Shown in pieces: positions 25,205 to 34,097 of a stretch of DNA of 64,000 nt. The stretch covers positions 124,001 to 188,000 of the forward strand of contig AZWL01000013.1 in assembly GCA_000514715.1 (NCBI GenBank), in the 5' to 3' direction. Numbering within the stretch: position 1 is the first letter of the stretch; every line of letters starts with the position of its first letter. The DNA comes from Streptomyces sp. CNH099. Its GTDB lineage: Bacteria; Actinomycetota; Actinomycetes; Streptomycetales; Streptomycetaceae. The position numbers were made by a program, and so were the translations under genes. The notes under the pieces were generated by a model that was given only the letters and a program-made list of their open reading frames with translations, searched no databases and was not told where the DNA came from.

Positions 25205-27226
25205 GTGACGGAGCGCGACAGGCGGCGGGCAGCCGCCGAGCGGACGGAGTCCGGCAACACCCTTGCCGCCTCCGGCACGGAGGAGGCGGTGTCGCCCACC
25301 GCAGCACCCGCGAGCCCGGGCGACGGCATCCCCGACCCACGTGACGCGCTGCCCGGCGCACGGCCGGCCCCGCCCGCCGCGCCGCCCGGGGCGGACGGCA
25401 CGGGCGGCGTGCCCGCGCACCAGGGCGCCGACGACACCCCCGACGGCGGCCGGCCGCGCCCCCAGCCGGGCGCCGACGCGGACCGGGCCCGGGCCGCGGG
25501 CCGGCAGCACGAGGACGACACCGCCTCCGCCCGGCTGCGGTTCCTCGGCGCGGCGACGCGCCGGATCGCCCGCGGCATCGACCTGGACGAGATCGTCCTC
25601 GGCCTGTGCCGCTCCGTCGTCCCGTCCTTCGCCGACGCGATCCTCGTCTACCTGCGCGACCCGCTGCCGGTCGGCGACGAGCAGCCGACCGAGCCGTTCC
25701 GGCTGCGGCTGCGGCGCACGGACCGCATCACCGACGGCGTCGAGGACGTCGACAGCATGGGCGGCAGCCGCCTGCTGCCCGCCGCCCCCGAGCCGGAGAC
25801 GCCGGGCCTGGGCGCGGCCGAGCAGGTCGACGTCGTACGGGCCGGGGCGCTGCTCGAAGTGCTGCGCGGCGTACGCCCGGTGTTCGGCGAGACGCTGGCC
25901 GCCCGCGCCGCGCTCGTGGAGCTGCTGGGCCGGGAGAGCCCGCTGGCGAACGCGCCGGCCGACAAGCGCACGATCGTCGCGCCGCTGCGCGGCCGGCGCC
26001 GGGTGATCGGGGTGGCGGTGCTCGTACGGGGTCCGGCGCGGCCCGCGTACGGGCAGGACGACCTGCTGATCGCCGCCCAGCTGGCCACGCACACCGCGCT
26101 CGGCGTCGACAAGGCGGTGATCTACGACCGCGAGGCGTACATCGCCGACCAGCTGCAGCGCACGATGCTGCCCGAGTACCTGCCGGAGCCCACCGGCGTC
26201 CGGCTCGCCAGCCGCTACCGGCCCGCGGCCGAGACCGCGCGCGTCGGCGGCGACTGGTACGACGCGATCCCGCTGCCCGGCAGCCGGGTCGCGCTGGTCG
26301 TCGGCGACGTCATGGGCCACTCGGTGACCTCCGCGGCGATCATGGGTCAGCTGCGTACCGCGGCGCAGACCCTGGCCCAGCTCGACCTGCCGCCGCAGGA
26401 GGTGCTGCACCACCTCGACGAGCAGGCGCAGCGGCTCGGCGACGACCGCATGGCCACCTGCCTGTACGCGGTCTACGACCCGATCGCGCACACCCTCACC
26501 GCCTCCAACGCCGGCCACCCGCCGCCCGTCATGCTCCGCCGCGACGGCGGCAGCGAGGTGCTGGACGTACCGCCGGGCGCGCCCATCGGGGTCGGCGGCG
26601 TGGGCTTCGAGGCGGTGGAGCTGCAGGCGCCGCAGGGCTCGACGCTGCTGCTCTACACGGACGGCCTGGTGGAGTCCCGGCTGATGGACGTGTCGACGGG
26701 CATCGAGCAGCTGTGCGCGCGGCTGACCCGCACGGCGGCGCTGACCGGCCCGGGCAACCCGCCGCCGCTGGAGCCGCTGTGCGACGAGGTGCTGGACGTC
26801 CTCGGCCCGGGCGACCGGGACGACGACATCGCCCTGCTCGCGGCGCGGCTCGACGGCATAGCGCCGAGCGCGGCGGCGCAGTGGTCCCTCGACCCGCGCG
26901 CGCAGGCGGCGCGCGAGGCGCGTTCGCTGGCGCGCGGAGCGCTGGCGGGCTGGGGCCTGGAGGAGCTGACGGACGTCGTGGAGCTGCTGGTGAGCGAGGT
27001 GGTGACGAACGCCGTCCGCTACGCCCAGCGCCCGGTGACGCTGCGCCTGGTGCACACGGACCGGCTGCGCTGCGAGGTCGTGGACGACGTGCCGCAGCTG
27101 CCGCGGATGCGGCGGGCGGGGCCGGCCGACGAGGGCGGCCGGGGGATGTTCCTGGTGTACAAGCTGGCCCGGGACTGGGGCGCGGAGCGCCTCAGCGTGG
27201 GCAAGGTGGTCTGGTTCGAGATCTGA
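25205..27226 (+). CDS. GAF - PP2C (SpoIIE/RsbU) phosphatase - anti-sigma kinase fusion
   Basis: About 673 residues. I prefer GTG 25205 (VTERDRRRAAAER) with GGACGG nearby; GTG 25163 has no binding site. Order: a disordered Pro/Gly N-terminus to about 95, a GAF-like sensor with low-complexity inserts (about 110-310), a PP2C phosphatase of the SpoIIE type (PAAETARVGGDWYDAIPLPG, ALVVGDVMGHSVTSAAIMGQ, NAGHPPPVM, LLLYTDGLVESR, DDDIALLAARL), and a C-terminal HATPase_c domain (VELLVSEVVTNAVRYAQ, GGRGMFLVYKLARDWG). Such proteins set the phosphorylation of anti-anti-sigma factors. No sigma or anti-sigma gene is beside it, so its partner is elsewhere. Confidence 0.93.
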   Translation: MTERDRRRAAAERTESGNTLAASGTEEAVSPTAAPASPGDGIPDPRDALPGARPAPPAAPPGADGTGGVPAHQGADDTPDGGRPRPQPGADADRARAAGRQHEDDTASARLRFLGAATRRIARGIDLDEIVLGLCRSVVPSFADAILVYLRDPLPVGDEQPTEPFRLRLRRTDRITDGVEDVDSMGGSRLLPAAPEPETPGLGAAEQVDVVRAGALLEVLRGVRPVFGETLAARAALVELLGRESPLANAPADKRTIVAPLRGRRRVIGVAVLVRGPARPAYGQDDLLIAAQLATHTALGVDKAVIYDREAYIADQLQRTMLPEYLPEPTGVRLASRYRPAAETARVGGDWYDAIPLPGSRVALVVGDVMGHSVTSAAIMGQLRTAAQTLAQLDLPPQEVLHHLDEQAQRLGDDRMATCLYAVYDPIAHTLTASNAGHPPPVMLRRDGGSEVLDVPPGAPIGVGGVGFEAVELQAPQGSTLLLYTDGLVESRLMDVSTGIEQLCARLTRTAALTGPGNPPPLEPLCDEVLDVLGPGDRDDDIALLAARLDGIAPSAAAQWSLDPRAQAAREARSLARGALAGWGLEELTDVVELLVSEVVTNAVRYAQRPVTLRLVHTDRLRCEVVDDVPQLPRMRRAGPADEGGRGMFLVYKLARDWGAERLSVGKVVWFEI

Positions 27227-27266
27227 GGCGTCGGGGGTGACTCCCCGGCCCCGCCCCTTCCCGAAA

Positions 27267-27287
27267 CTCGGGGGCTCTGCCCCCGAG
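27267..27287 (+). terminator. hairpin after the SpoIIE-type phosphatase gene
   Basis: A 9-bp perfect stem, CTCGGGGGC / GCCCCCGAG, with a TCT loop, 40 bases after the stop at 27226. No T-run follows, as is usual in this group. Confidence 0.6.
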
Positions 27288-27349
27288 ACCCCCGAGTTGA
27301 CGTGACGCAACCGCCCCCACCAGCCGTGACGTACTACACACTCCAGCTA

Positions 27350-27378
27350 TACACGGCACGTATACACACCGTGTAGAG
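27350..27378 (+). promoter_or_regulatory. PadR operator/promoter, possible leaderless start
   Basis: An inverted repeat, TACACGG (27350-27356) and CCGTGTA (27369-27375), frames a promoter for the PadR gene. TAGAGT (27373-27378) is a good -10. The hexamer TACACG at 27350-27355 lies 17 bases upstream as a -35. The ATG at 27388 is only nine bases after the -10 and lacks a ribosome-binding site, so the mRNA may start at or near the AUG. PadR proteins typically bind such repeats in their own promoter, so autorepression is likely (inference). Confidence 0.55.
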
Positions 27379-27387
27379 TCTCCCGGC

Positions 27388-27912
27388 ATGACCATCGGCC
27401 ACACCCTCCTCGGGCTCCTGGAGTCCGGCCCCCGCCACGGCTACGACCTCAAGCGCGCCTTCGACGAGCGCTTCGGCCACGACCGGCCCCTGCACTACGG
27501 GCAGGTCTACTCCACGATGTCCCGGCTGCTGAAGAACGGCCTCGTCGAGGTCGACGGCATCGAGCCCGGCGGCGGCCCCGAGCGCAAGCGCTACGCGATC
27601 ACCGACGCCGGCGTCACCGACGTCGCCGGCTGGCTCGCCACCCCCGAGAAGCCCGAGCCGTACCTGCAGTCGACCCTCTACACCAAGGTCGTCCTCGCGC
27701 TGCTCACCGGCCGCGACGCCGCCGAACTGCTCGACGTGCAGCGCGCGGAGCACCTGCGCCTGATGCGCGAGCTGACCCGGCGCAAGCAGCGCGGCGACCT
27801 CGCCGACCAGCTGATCTGCGACCACGCCCTGTTCCACCTGGAGGCCGACCTGCGGTGGCTGGAGCTGACCGCGGCGCGCCTGGGCAAGCTCGCGGCGGAG
27901 GTACGGGCATGA
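27388..27912 (+). CDS. PadR-family transcriptional repressor
   Basis: 174 residues from ATG 27388. It has an N-terminal winged helix (GHTLLGLLESGPRHGYDLKR, YGQVYSTMSRLLKNGLVEVD, PERKRYAITDAGVTDVAGWL) and a C-terminal dimerisation helix region (HALFHLEADLRWLELTAARL), as in PadR subfamily 2. The ATGA overlap with the next gene (27909-27912) couples it to the ABC ATPase. PadR repressors often control adjacent ABC exporters and respond to their substrates; that is the likely role here. The ligand is unknown. Confidence 0.93.
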   Translation: MTIGHTLLGLLESGPRHGYDLKRAFDERFGHDRPLHYGQVYSTMSRLLKNGLVEVDGIEPGGGPERKRYAITDAGVTDVAGWLATPEKPEPYLQSTLYTKVVLALLTGRDAAELLDVQRAEHLRLMRELTRRKQRGDLADQLICDHALFHLEADLRWLELTAARLGKLAAEVRA

Positions 27913-28679
27913 GCGCCGCGCCCCGGTCGCCCGAGCCGCCCGAGCCGCCCGAGCTGTCCGAGCCGCCCGGGCCGGCCGAGCTGTCCGAGCCGCCCGGGCC
28001 GGCGCCGATCCTGACCGCCACCGCCCTGCGCAAGGTCTACGCCGGCACTCCCGCACTCGACGGCGCCGACTTCGCGATAGCCGCCGGCGAGACCGTCGCC
28101 GTCATGGGCCCCTCCGGCTCCGGCAAGTCCACGCTGCTGCACTGCCTCGCCGGCATCGTCCCGGCCGACGCCGGCACCGTGACGTACGCCGGCCGCGACC
28201 TCGCCGCGCTGTCCGACGGCGAGCGCAGCGCCCTGCGCCGCCGGGAGTTCGGCTTCGTCTTCCAGTTCGGCCAGCTCGTACCGGAGCTGACCTGCGTGGA
28301 GAACGTCGCGCTTCCGCTGCGTCTGACCGGCCTCGGCCGCCGCGACGCCGAGCGCGCGGCCCGGCCCTGGTTGGAGCGGCTGGAGGTGGACGACGTGACG
28401 CACAAGCGGCCGGGTGAGATCTCCGGCGGCCAGGGCCAGCGCGTCGCCGTCGCCCGCGCGCTGGCGACCACCCCGCGGGTGGTGTTCGCGGACGAGCCCA
28501 CCGGGGCGCTGGACTCCCTCAACGGCGAGCGCGTGATGGAGCTGCTCACCGCCGCCGCGCAGGACAGCGGCGCGGCGGTCGTCCTGGTCACCCACGAGGC
28601 GCGGGTCGCGGCGTACGCCGACCGCGAGGTCGTCGTACGCGACGGGCGGACCCGCAGTCTGGAGCCGGCCGGCCGATGA
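27909..28679 (+). CDS. ABC transporter ATP-binding protein (MacB/LolD type)
   Basis: 256 residues from ATG 27909, overlapping the PadR stop. An N-terminal Pro/Glu/Ser repeat (PPEPPEPPELSEPPGPAELS) precedes the ATPase: Walker A GPSGSGKST, Q-loop FVFQFGQLVPEL, signature EISGGQGQRVAVARAL (SGGQ), Walker B VVFADEPTGALDS, and H-loop VLVTHEARVAAYADR. The EPTGALDS string is typical of the MacB/LolD/FtsE group that works with FtsX-fold permeases, such as the next gene. It overlaps that gene's expected start by an ATGA at 28676-28679. Confidence 0.94.
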   Translation: MSAAPRSPEPPEPPELSEPPGPAELSEPPGPAPILTATALRKVYAGTPALDGADFAIAAGETVAVMGPSGSGKSTLLHCLAGIVPADAGTVTYAGRDLAALSDGERSALRRREFGFVFQFGQLVPELTCVENVALPLRLTGLGRRDAERAARPWLERLEVDDVTHKRPGEISGGQGQRVAVARALATTPRVVFADEPTGALDSLNGERVMELLTAAAQDSGAAVVLVTHEARVAAYADREVVVRDGRTRSLEPAGR

Positions 28680-28841
28680 GTGACGTGAGGTACGCCGGCG
28701 AGACGACCGGCACCGGCGGCGCGCCCGCCGCGGACCCGTCCCCCGCGGGCCCGCCGCCCGACTCCCGCGGCACGCTGCGCACCTGGGCCGACGACCTGCG
28801 CATGGGCGCTCCGCGGCGGGCGCGAAGGGTGGCTGCGCACC

Positions 28842-31073
28842 GTGCTCACCGCCGTCGGCGTCGGCCTCGGCGTGGCGCTGCTGCTGCTCACCACCGCCGT
28901 CCCGGGCGCGCTCGACGCCCGCGACCACCGCGAGCAGTCCCGCTACCAGATGTTGTCCGGCCCCGGCGGCCCCGGCGAGGACACCCTGCTGGTGGGCAAC
29001 GTCGACACCGAGTACGGCGACACCGCCGTCCGCGGCCGGCTGCTGCGCCCCGAGGGGCCGGACGCACCGCTGCCGCCCGGGGTCGACCGCCTCCCGGAGC
29101 CCGGCGAGATGGTGGTCTCCCCCGCGCTCGCCGACCGGCTCGACGACGGCGACGCGGGCCTGCTGCGCGAGCGCCTGGACTACGGCCTCGCCGGCACCAT
29201 CTCCGACAGCGGCCTGATCGGACCGGACGAACTCGTCTACTACGCGGGCAGCGACTCCATCGAGGCGGCCGACCCCAACGTCGAGCGCATCACGGCCTTC
29301 GGCGCGACACCGGCGAACGAGCCGATCGAACCGGTGCTGCTGCTGCTCACGATGATCGTGTTCGTCGCGCTGCTCATGCCCGTCGCGGTGTTCCTCATCG
29401 CGGCCGTCCGCTTCGGCGGCGAGCGCCGCGACCGCCGGCTCGCCGCGCTCCGCCTCGTCGGCGCCGACGCCCGCGCGGTGCGCCGGATCGCCGCGGGCGA
29501 GGCGCTGGCGGGGGCGCTGCTCGGACTCGCGGTCGGCGCGGGCCTGTTCCTCGTCGGACGGTGGCTCGCGGGCGGCGTGACGGTCTACGACATGAGCGTA
29601 TTCGCCGCCGACCTGGACCCCTCGCCGGCGCTCGCCGTGCTGGTCGCCGTGGGCGTGCCGGCCGCGGCCGTCGGCGTCACCCTGTTCGCGCTGCGCGGCG
29701 TCGTCATCGAGCCGCTCGGCGTCGTACGGTCGGCGCGGCCCGCCCGGCGGCGGATCTGGTGGCGGCTGCTGCCGCCCGCCGTCGGGCTGGCGCTGCTCGC
29801 GCCGATGATGGGCCGCGGCGACGGGGCCGACGGGTTCCCCGAGTGGCAGGTCATCGGCGGCACCGTGCTGCTGCTCACCGGCATCACCGCGCTGCTGCCC
29901 TGGCTCGTCGAGGCCGTCGTCGCCCGGCTCGGGCGCGGGCCGACGTCCTGGCAGCTGGCGGTGCGCCGGCTGCAGCTGAGCAGCGGCACCGCCGCCCGGC
30001 TGGTCAACGGCATCGCCGTCGCCGTCGCCGGGGCGATCGCGCTGCAGATGGTCTTCGCCGGCGTCGAGGACGACTACACCCGGCCCACCGGCCACAACAC
30101 CGGCGAGCACCAGCTGTCGGCGTACGCGGCGCCCGGGCAGGACCTCCGCGTGGGCGAGCGGGTCGCCGCGACCGAGGGCGTCCGGAAGGCCGACACCCGG
30201 ATCAGCACGGTGGTCGCCCCGCGCGGGCACAACCCCCGCGAATCCGTCACCCTGACCGTCGGCACCTGCGCGGAGCTGCGCGACATCGCGAAGCTCCCCG
30301 GCTGCCGTGACGGCGACGCCTTCTTCCTCACCGACACGTACGGCACCGCCGACAGCAGGCGCCTGGCGACCGCCGGCGACCGGTTGTACCTCGACCCGTC
30401 GTACGACGGGATGAAGGGCGCGGCGCTCCCCTGGACCCCGCCGCCCGGCGTCCGCCCCGCCCGGGCCATCCGCGGCGCCGACGGCAGCCTCAACGACGGC
30501 ATCCTGGCCACCCCCGCCGCCGTCCCCGACGTCCACGACTCCGGCGCGTTCAGCGCCTGGGTCGGCGTGCGGCTCGACCCGGCCGTGCCGGACGCGGCCG
30601 ACCGGGTACGCAACGAGATCGCCGCCCTCGACCCGCTGCTGGCCGTCCACACCCTCGGCAGCGAGACCGTCTCGGACGACTTCGCCGGCATCCGCACCGG
30701 GCTCGCGGTGGGCGCCACGTGCGTGCTGGCGCTGATCGGCAGCAGCCTGCTCATCGGCCAGCTGGAACAGCTGCGGGAGCGCCGCAGACTGCTGTCGTCG
30801 CTGGTCGCCTTCGGCACCCGGCGCGCCACGCTCAGCCTGTCCGTGCTGTGGCAGACGGCGATCCCGGTGGCGCTGGGCATGGCCCTGTCGACGGCGTTCG
30901 GGCTCGTCCTGGGCGCGGTGCTGCTGCGCATGACGAACTCGGCCGTCGCGGTCGACTGGGCGTCGGTGCTGACGATGGCGGCGGCGGGCACCGGGGTGGT
31001 CGCCGCGGTCACGGCCCTGAGCATGCCGCTGCTGGTCCGGCTGATGCGACCGGACGGGCTGCGCACCGAGTAG
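28842..31073 (+). CDS. FtsX-like ABC permease, N-terminus frameshifted
   Basis: 743 residues from GTG 28842. The natural start is ATG 28676, overlapping the ATPase stop. From it one reads MSDVRYAGETTGTGG to TWADDLRMG. After about 28805 the homologous frame has shifted: the downstream frame reads ALRGGREGWLRTVLTAVGVG, as expected for this family. A small deletion near 28805-28825 therefore breaks the gene (or is a sequencing error). The rest is intact. It has a first membrane helix, an extracytoplasmic region with YYAGSDSIEAADPNVERITA, FtsX-type helices (ILLLLTMIVFVALLMPVAVF-like), a second half with VGATCVLALIGSSLLIGQLE, and MALSTAFGLVLGAVLLRM. Translation from GTG 28842 would lose the basic cytoplasmic lead-in to helix 1. 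Confidence 0.75.
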   Translation: MLTAVGVGLGVALLLLTTAVPGALDARDHREQSRYQMLSGPGGPGEDTLLVGNVDTEYGDTAVRGRLLRPEGPDAPLPPGVDRLPEPGEMVVSPALADRLDDGDAGLLRERLDYGLAGTISDSGLIGPDELVYYAGSDSIEAADPNVERITAFGATPANEPIEPVLLLLTMIVFVALLMPVAVFLIAAVRFGGERRDRRLAALRLVGADARAVRRIAAGEALAGALLGLAVGAGLFLVGRWLAGGVTVYDMSVFAADLDPSPALAVLVAVGVPAAAVGVTLFALRGVVIEPLGVVRSARPARRRIWWRLLPPAVGLALLAPMMGRGDGADGFPEWQVIGGTVLLLTGITALLPWLVEAVVARLGRGPTSWQLAVRRLQLSSGTAARLVNGIAVAVAGAIALQMVFAGVEDDYTRPTGHNTGEHQLSAYAAPGQDLRVGERVAATEGVRKADTRISTVVAPRGHNPRESVTLTVGTCAELRDIAKLPGCRDGDAFFLTDTYGTADSRRLATAGDRLYLDPSYDGMKGAALPWTPPPGVRPARAIRGADGSLNDGILATPAAVPDVHDSGAFSAWVGVRLDPAVPDAADRVRNEIAALDPLLAVHTLGSETVSDDFAGIRTGLAVGATCVLALIGSSLLIGQLEQLRERRRLLSSLVAFGTRRATLSLSVLWQTAIPVALGMALSTAFGLVLGAVLLRMTNSAVAVDWASVLTMAAAGTGVVAAVTALSMPLLVRLMRPDGLRTE

Positions 31074-31086
31074 CCGCGTGAGGCCC

Positions 31087-31127
31087 GGGCCGGTCCGGCG
31101 CGTATAGGGGGCGCGCCGGTCCGGCCC
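31087..31127 (+). terminator. hairpin after the ABC permease gene
   Basis: GGGCCGGTCCGGCGCG (31087-31102) pairs with CGCGCCGGTCCGGCCC (31112-31127) with a single central mismatch and a 9-base loop, 13 bases beyond the stop at 31073. No T-run follows. Confidence 0.55.
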
Positions 31128-31183
31128 GTACGCGCGCGTACGAGCGGGGCGGCCGCCGCCCGCGGTTCTGTAGGGTCGGGCGG

Positions 31184-31723
31184 GTGGCACTCGACGCACT
31201 CCGGTCGGCCCTCCCCGGCTACGCCGCGGACCTCCGCCGCAACCTCGCCTCGGTCGTCGACGACGGCCGCCTGCCGGAGCGGCAGTTGTGGGGCGCCCTG
31301 CTCGCCTGCGCCGTGGCCGTACGCTCCGCGCCCGTGCTGCGCGCGGTGGCGCCGGAGGCGCGGGAGCGGCTGGCGCCCCAGGCGTACGACGGCGCCCTGG
31401 CGGCCGCCGCGGCGATGGCGGCGAACAACGTCTTCTTCCGCGCCCGGCACCTGCTCTCCGACCCCGGGTACGGCCGGCTGCGCACCGGGCTGCGCACGAA
31501 CGTCCTGGGGGCGCCCGGCGTACCGAGGGCGGACTACGAGCTGTGGTGCGTCGCCGTCTCCGCGGTGGGCGGCTGCGGCGCGTGCCTGGACGAGCACGAG
31601 CGCGCGCTGCGGCGCACCGGCGCGGACCGCGAGACGGTGCAGGAGGCGCTGAAGGTCGCCGCGGTCGTGCAGGCCGCCGGCACGGTCCTCGACGCGGAGG
31701 CCGCGCTGCCCGGCACCGACTGA
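31184..31723 (+). CDS. ahpD: AhpD-type alkylhydroperoxidase
   Basis: 179 residues from GTG 31184. The AhpD core motif is seen in WCVAVSAVGGCGACLDEHERAL, with the CxxC pair and the His three residues later. The N-terminal half (LRSALPGYAADLRRNLASVV, LWGALLACAVAVRSAPVLRA) is typical of full-length AhpD. AhpD normally reduces AhpC in peroxide defence, but no ahpC is beside it in this window. It could serve an AhpC elsewhere or act alone. Confidence 0.9.
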   Translation: MALDALRSALPGYAADLRRNLASVVDDGRLPERQLWGALLACAVAVRSAPVLRAVAPEARERLAPQAYDGALAAAAAMAANNVFFRARHLLSDPGYGRLRTGLRTNVLGAPGVPRADYELWCVAVSAVGGCGACLDEHERALRRTGADRETVQEALKVAAVVQAAGTVLDAEAALPGTD

Positions 31724-31754
31724 CCGCGGTCCCGCCGCGACGGGCGGCGGGCCC

Positions 31755-33167
31755 TCAGGGCTTCGCGTCGCCGGGCCCGGCCTCCGGGCGGTCCTCGTTC
31801 CCCGCCCGCACCTCCTCCGCCGCGACTCCGCCGGGCACGGGGGCGTCGGTCGGCGTGGCCGGGGAGACATCGAGCGCCGTCGCCCCGTGCGGTGGCGGCC
31901 CCGGATCCGCCGCGTGCTCCAGGTGGTACGCCCGGAGATATCCGATCGCCGTGTTGAGCACCGCGATCAGCGGCACCGCCACCACCGCGCCGGGGATGCC
32001 CGCGACCAGCGTGCCGGTGGCCACCGCGAGCACCACCGCCAGCGGGTGCACCCGCACCATGCGGCCGAGGATGAGCGGCTGCAGGACGTTCCCCTCGATC
32101 TGCTGCACGAGCAGCACCACGCCGAGCACGAGCAGCGCCGTGAGGAGCCCGTTCGTCACCAACGCGACCACCACCGCCAGCGCGCCGGAGACCAGGGCGC
32201 CGACGAGCGGCACGAAGGCGAAGAGGAAGATCAGCACGGCCAGCGGCACGGCCATGGGCACGTCGAGGATGAAGATGCCGATGCCGATGAACACGGCGTC
32301 GATGAACGCCACCAGCACCGTGCCGCGCACGTAACCGGTGAGCGTGGCCCACACCTTCGGGCCGGCGCCGGCCACGGCGTCGCGGGCGTCGACGGGGATG
32401 AAGTTCAGCGTCCACCGCCAGATGCGCTCGCCGTCGTAGAGCAGGAAGATGGTGACGAAGGCGGCGATGGCGGCTCCGGTGAAGAACTCCAGCACGTACG
32501 AGACGCCTTCGAGGCCGGCGGAGGTGATCTCGCTGGAGTTCTCGCCGAGCCAGTCGCTTATCTCGTCGCCGATGTTGTTGATCTGCTCTTCCTGCACGTG
32601 GAACGGCCCGTCGATGAGCCATGCCTGCGCGTCGTCGATGCCCTGCTGGATCCGGTCGGTCAGATCGTCGACGTTCTCCATGATCTGCCAGACCACGAAC
32701 CAGCCGATGAGACCGATCGCGACGAAGCCGCCGACGAACGTGGTCGTGGTGGCGAGCCCCTGGCTGAAGCCCCAGCGGCGCAGCCGCGCCACCGTCGGCT
32801 GGAGCAGCGCGGTGACCAGCAGGCCGACGGCGAAGGCGATGATGACGAGGCTGACGACGCTGATGACCTGCATCAGCACCCAGATCAGCCCGGCGAGGAC
32901 CAGCAGCCGCCAGCCGACCTCGGCGGCGACCCGCATCCCCCACGGCACGACGCTGGCCGGCGCCCGCCGCGGCGGCGGGCCGGGGGGCCGCGCGGCGGCG
33001 GCCGGTTCGGCGGGCTCGGGTACGTCCACGGGGGCGGCGTCCGCGACGACGGGCCGCCCGGCGCCGGACTTCTCCGCGGCGGCAGCGGCGGCAGCGGCCC
33101 GGCGCCGCTCCGCCATCCGGCTGGCCCACTCGCCCACCCCGCCGAGCCAGTCCGTCATCTTCGACAT
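31755..33167 (-). CDS. AI-2E family transporter (PerM/TqsA-like)
   Basis: 470 residues from ATG 33167 (MSKMTDWLGGVGEW). A basic, Ala-rich N-terminus and a Pro-rich stretch lead to about eight membrane helices with family strings: LVLAGLIWVLMQVISVVSLV, VTTFVGGFVAIGLIGWFVVW-like, IFLLYDGERIWRW, VPLAVLIFLFAFVPLVGALV, QQIEGNVLQPLILGRMVRVH and HPLAVVLAVATGTLVAGIPG. The C-terminus is a polar tail. The family includes exporters for AI-2, sodium or other small solutes, so the substrate is open. Convergent with ahpD. Confidence 0.9.
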   Translation of the reverse strand: MSKMTDWLGGVGEWASRMAERRRAAAAAAAAEKSGAGRPVVADAAPVDVPEPAEPAAAARPPGPPPRRAPASVVPWGMRVAAEVGWRLLVLAGLIWVLMQVISVVSLVIIAFAVGLLVTALLQPTVARLRRWGFSQGLATTTTFVGGFVAIGLIGWFVVWQIMENVDDLTDRIQQGIDDAQAWLIDGPFHVQEEQINNIGDEISDWLGENSSEITSAGLEGVSYVLEFFTGAAIAAFVTIFLLYDGERIWRWTLNFIPVDARDAVAGAGPKVWATLTGYVRGTVLVAFIDAVFIGIGIFILDVPMAVPLAVLIFLFAFVPLVGALVSGALAVVVALVTNGLLTALLVLGVVLLVQQIEGNVLQPLILGRMVRVHPLAVVLAVATGTLVAGIPGAVVAVPLIAVLNTAIGYLRAYHLEHAADPGPPPHGATALDVSPATPTDAPVPGGVAAEEVRAGNEDRPEAGPGDAKP

Positions 33168-33316
33168 AGCAGTCCTCACGCCGCCCACGGCCCCGCCGCA
33201 GTCCTCCGTCACCCGCTCCGACCGTACACGGCCCGTGCCTGCGGGCGCGGGCGCTCGACCAACTAGGACGTGCCGGACACGAGCGGCGGTTCCGTGCGCA
33301 TGCGACGCACACGGGA

Positions 33317-33346
33317 AACGCCCCCGGCGGCGGGGCCGGGGGCGTT
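33317..33346 (-). terminator. hairpin after the lytic transglycosylase gene
   Basis: AACGCCCCCGG (33317-33327) and CCGGGGGCGTT (33336-33346) form an 11-bp perfect stem with an 8-base loop, about 30 bases beyond the stop at 33378 on the minus strand. Confidence 0.6.
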
Positions 33347-33377
33347 GGCGACAGGGCGGCGCGAGGCCGCGAGGCGC

Positions 33378-34097
33378 TCAGTACCAGCCGTTGGCCTGCC
33401 AGAACTCCCAGCCGCCGCAGGGGCTGCCGTAGCGGTCGTTCATGTAGTTCAGGCCCCACTCGATCTGCGTGGCCGGGTTGGTCTGCCAGTCGGCGCCGGC
33501 CGAGGCCATCTTCGAACCGGGCAGCGCCTGCATCAGCCCGTACGCGCCGGAGCTGGGGTTGGTGGCGGTGTAGTCCCAGCCGGACTCGTGGTCGACGATG
33601 TTGCTGAAGCACTGGTACTGGTCGGCCGGCACCATCTGCTGGGCCATGGCCTGCACTTCGGCGACGGAGTAGGACGACTGCGGCGCGAAGTCGCCCGCGT
33701 CGGCGGAGGTCGACTCGGCCTCGGCCGCTGCCGCCTCGGCGGCCTCGCGCTCCGCCTTGGCCGCGGCCTCCTCGGCCGCCTTGCGCTCGGCGGCCTCCTT
33801 CTTCTCCTCCGCGGCCTGGGCCGCGGACTTGCGCGCCGCCTCCTCGGCAGCCTTGCGGGCGTCCGTGTGTGCGGCGTCGGCCTGCGCGTCCGCCTGCTCC
33901 GTGAGCGAGGCGGTCTGCACCTGGGCCGTGGCGCCAGCGGGTACGTCGGCGAGGAGCGTCGCGTCGGCGGCGGTCGCCTCGACGTTGTCCGTCGAGTCGT
34001 CCTTCTCCGCGCCCGCGGCCACGCCGACGACAGCGCCGACGGAGGTGACCGCGGTGGCGGAGGCCACGGCGAAACCCCGGACCGAAATCCGGCTCAC
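33378..34097 (-). CDS. secreted lytic transglycosylase (SLT domain)
   Basis: 239 residues from GTG 34097 with AAGGA six bases upstream. A signal-type N-terminus (ISVRGFAVASATAVTSVGAV, cleaved near AGAEK) is followed by a long Ala/Glu/Lys helix (about 75-145) that should form a coiled coil. The C-terminal SLT domain has the catalytic Glu in VDHESGWDYTATNPSSGAYG, then GLMQALPGSKMASAG and ATQIEWGLNYMNDRYG. It ends GGWEFWQANGWY, normal for streptomycete Slt proteins. It should cleave peptidoglycan glycan strands outside the membrane. Monocistronic. Confidence 0.93.
   Translation of the reverse strand: MSRISVRGFAVASATAVTSVGAVVGVAAGAEKDDSTDNVEATAADATLLADVPAGATAQVQTASLTEQADAQADAAHTDARKAAEEAARKSAAQAAEEKKEAAERKAAEEAAAKAEREAAEAAAAEAESTSADAGDFAPQSSYSVAEVQAMAQQMVPADQYQCFSNIVDHESGWDYTATNPSSGAYGLMQALPGSKMASAGADWQTNPATQIEWGLNYMNDRYGSPCGGWEFWQANGWY

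Noticed and set aside
27678..31199. A 1,173-residue minus-strand frame
   Set aside because: Antisense of the PadR/ABC/permease genes; composition is typical of a shadow.
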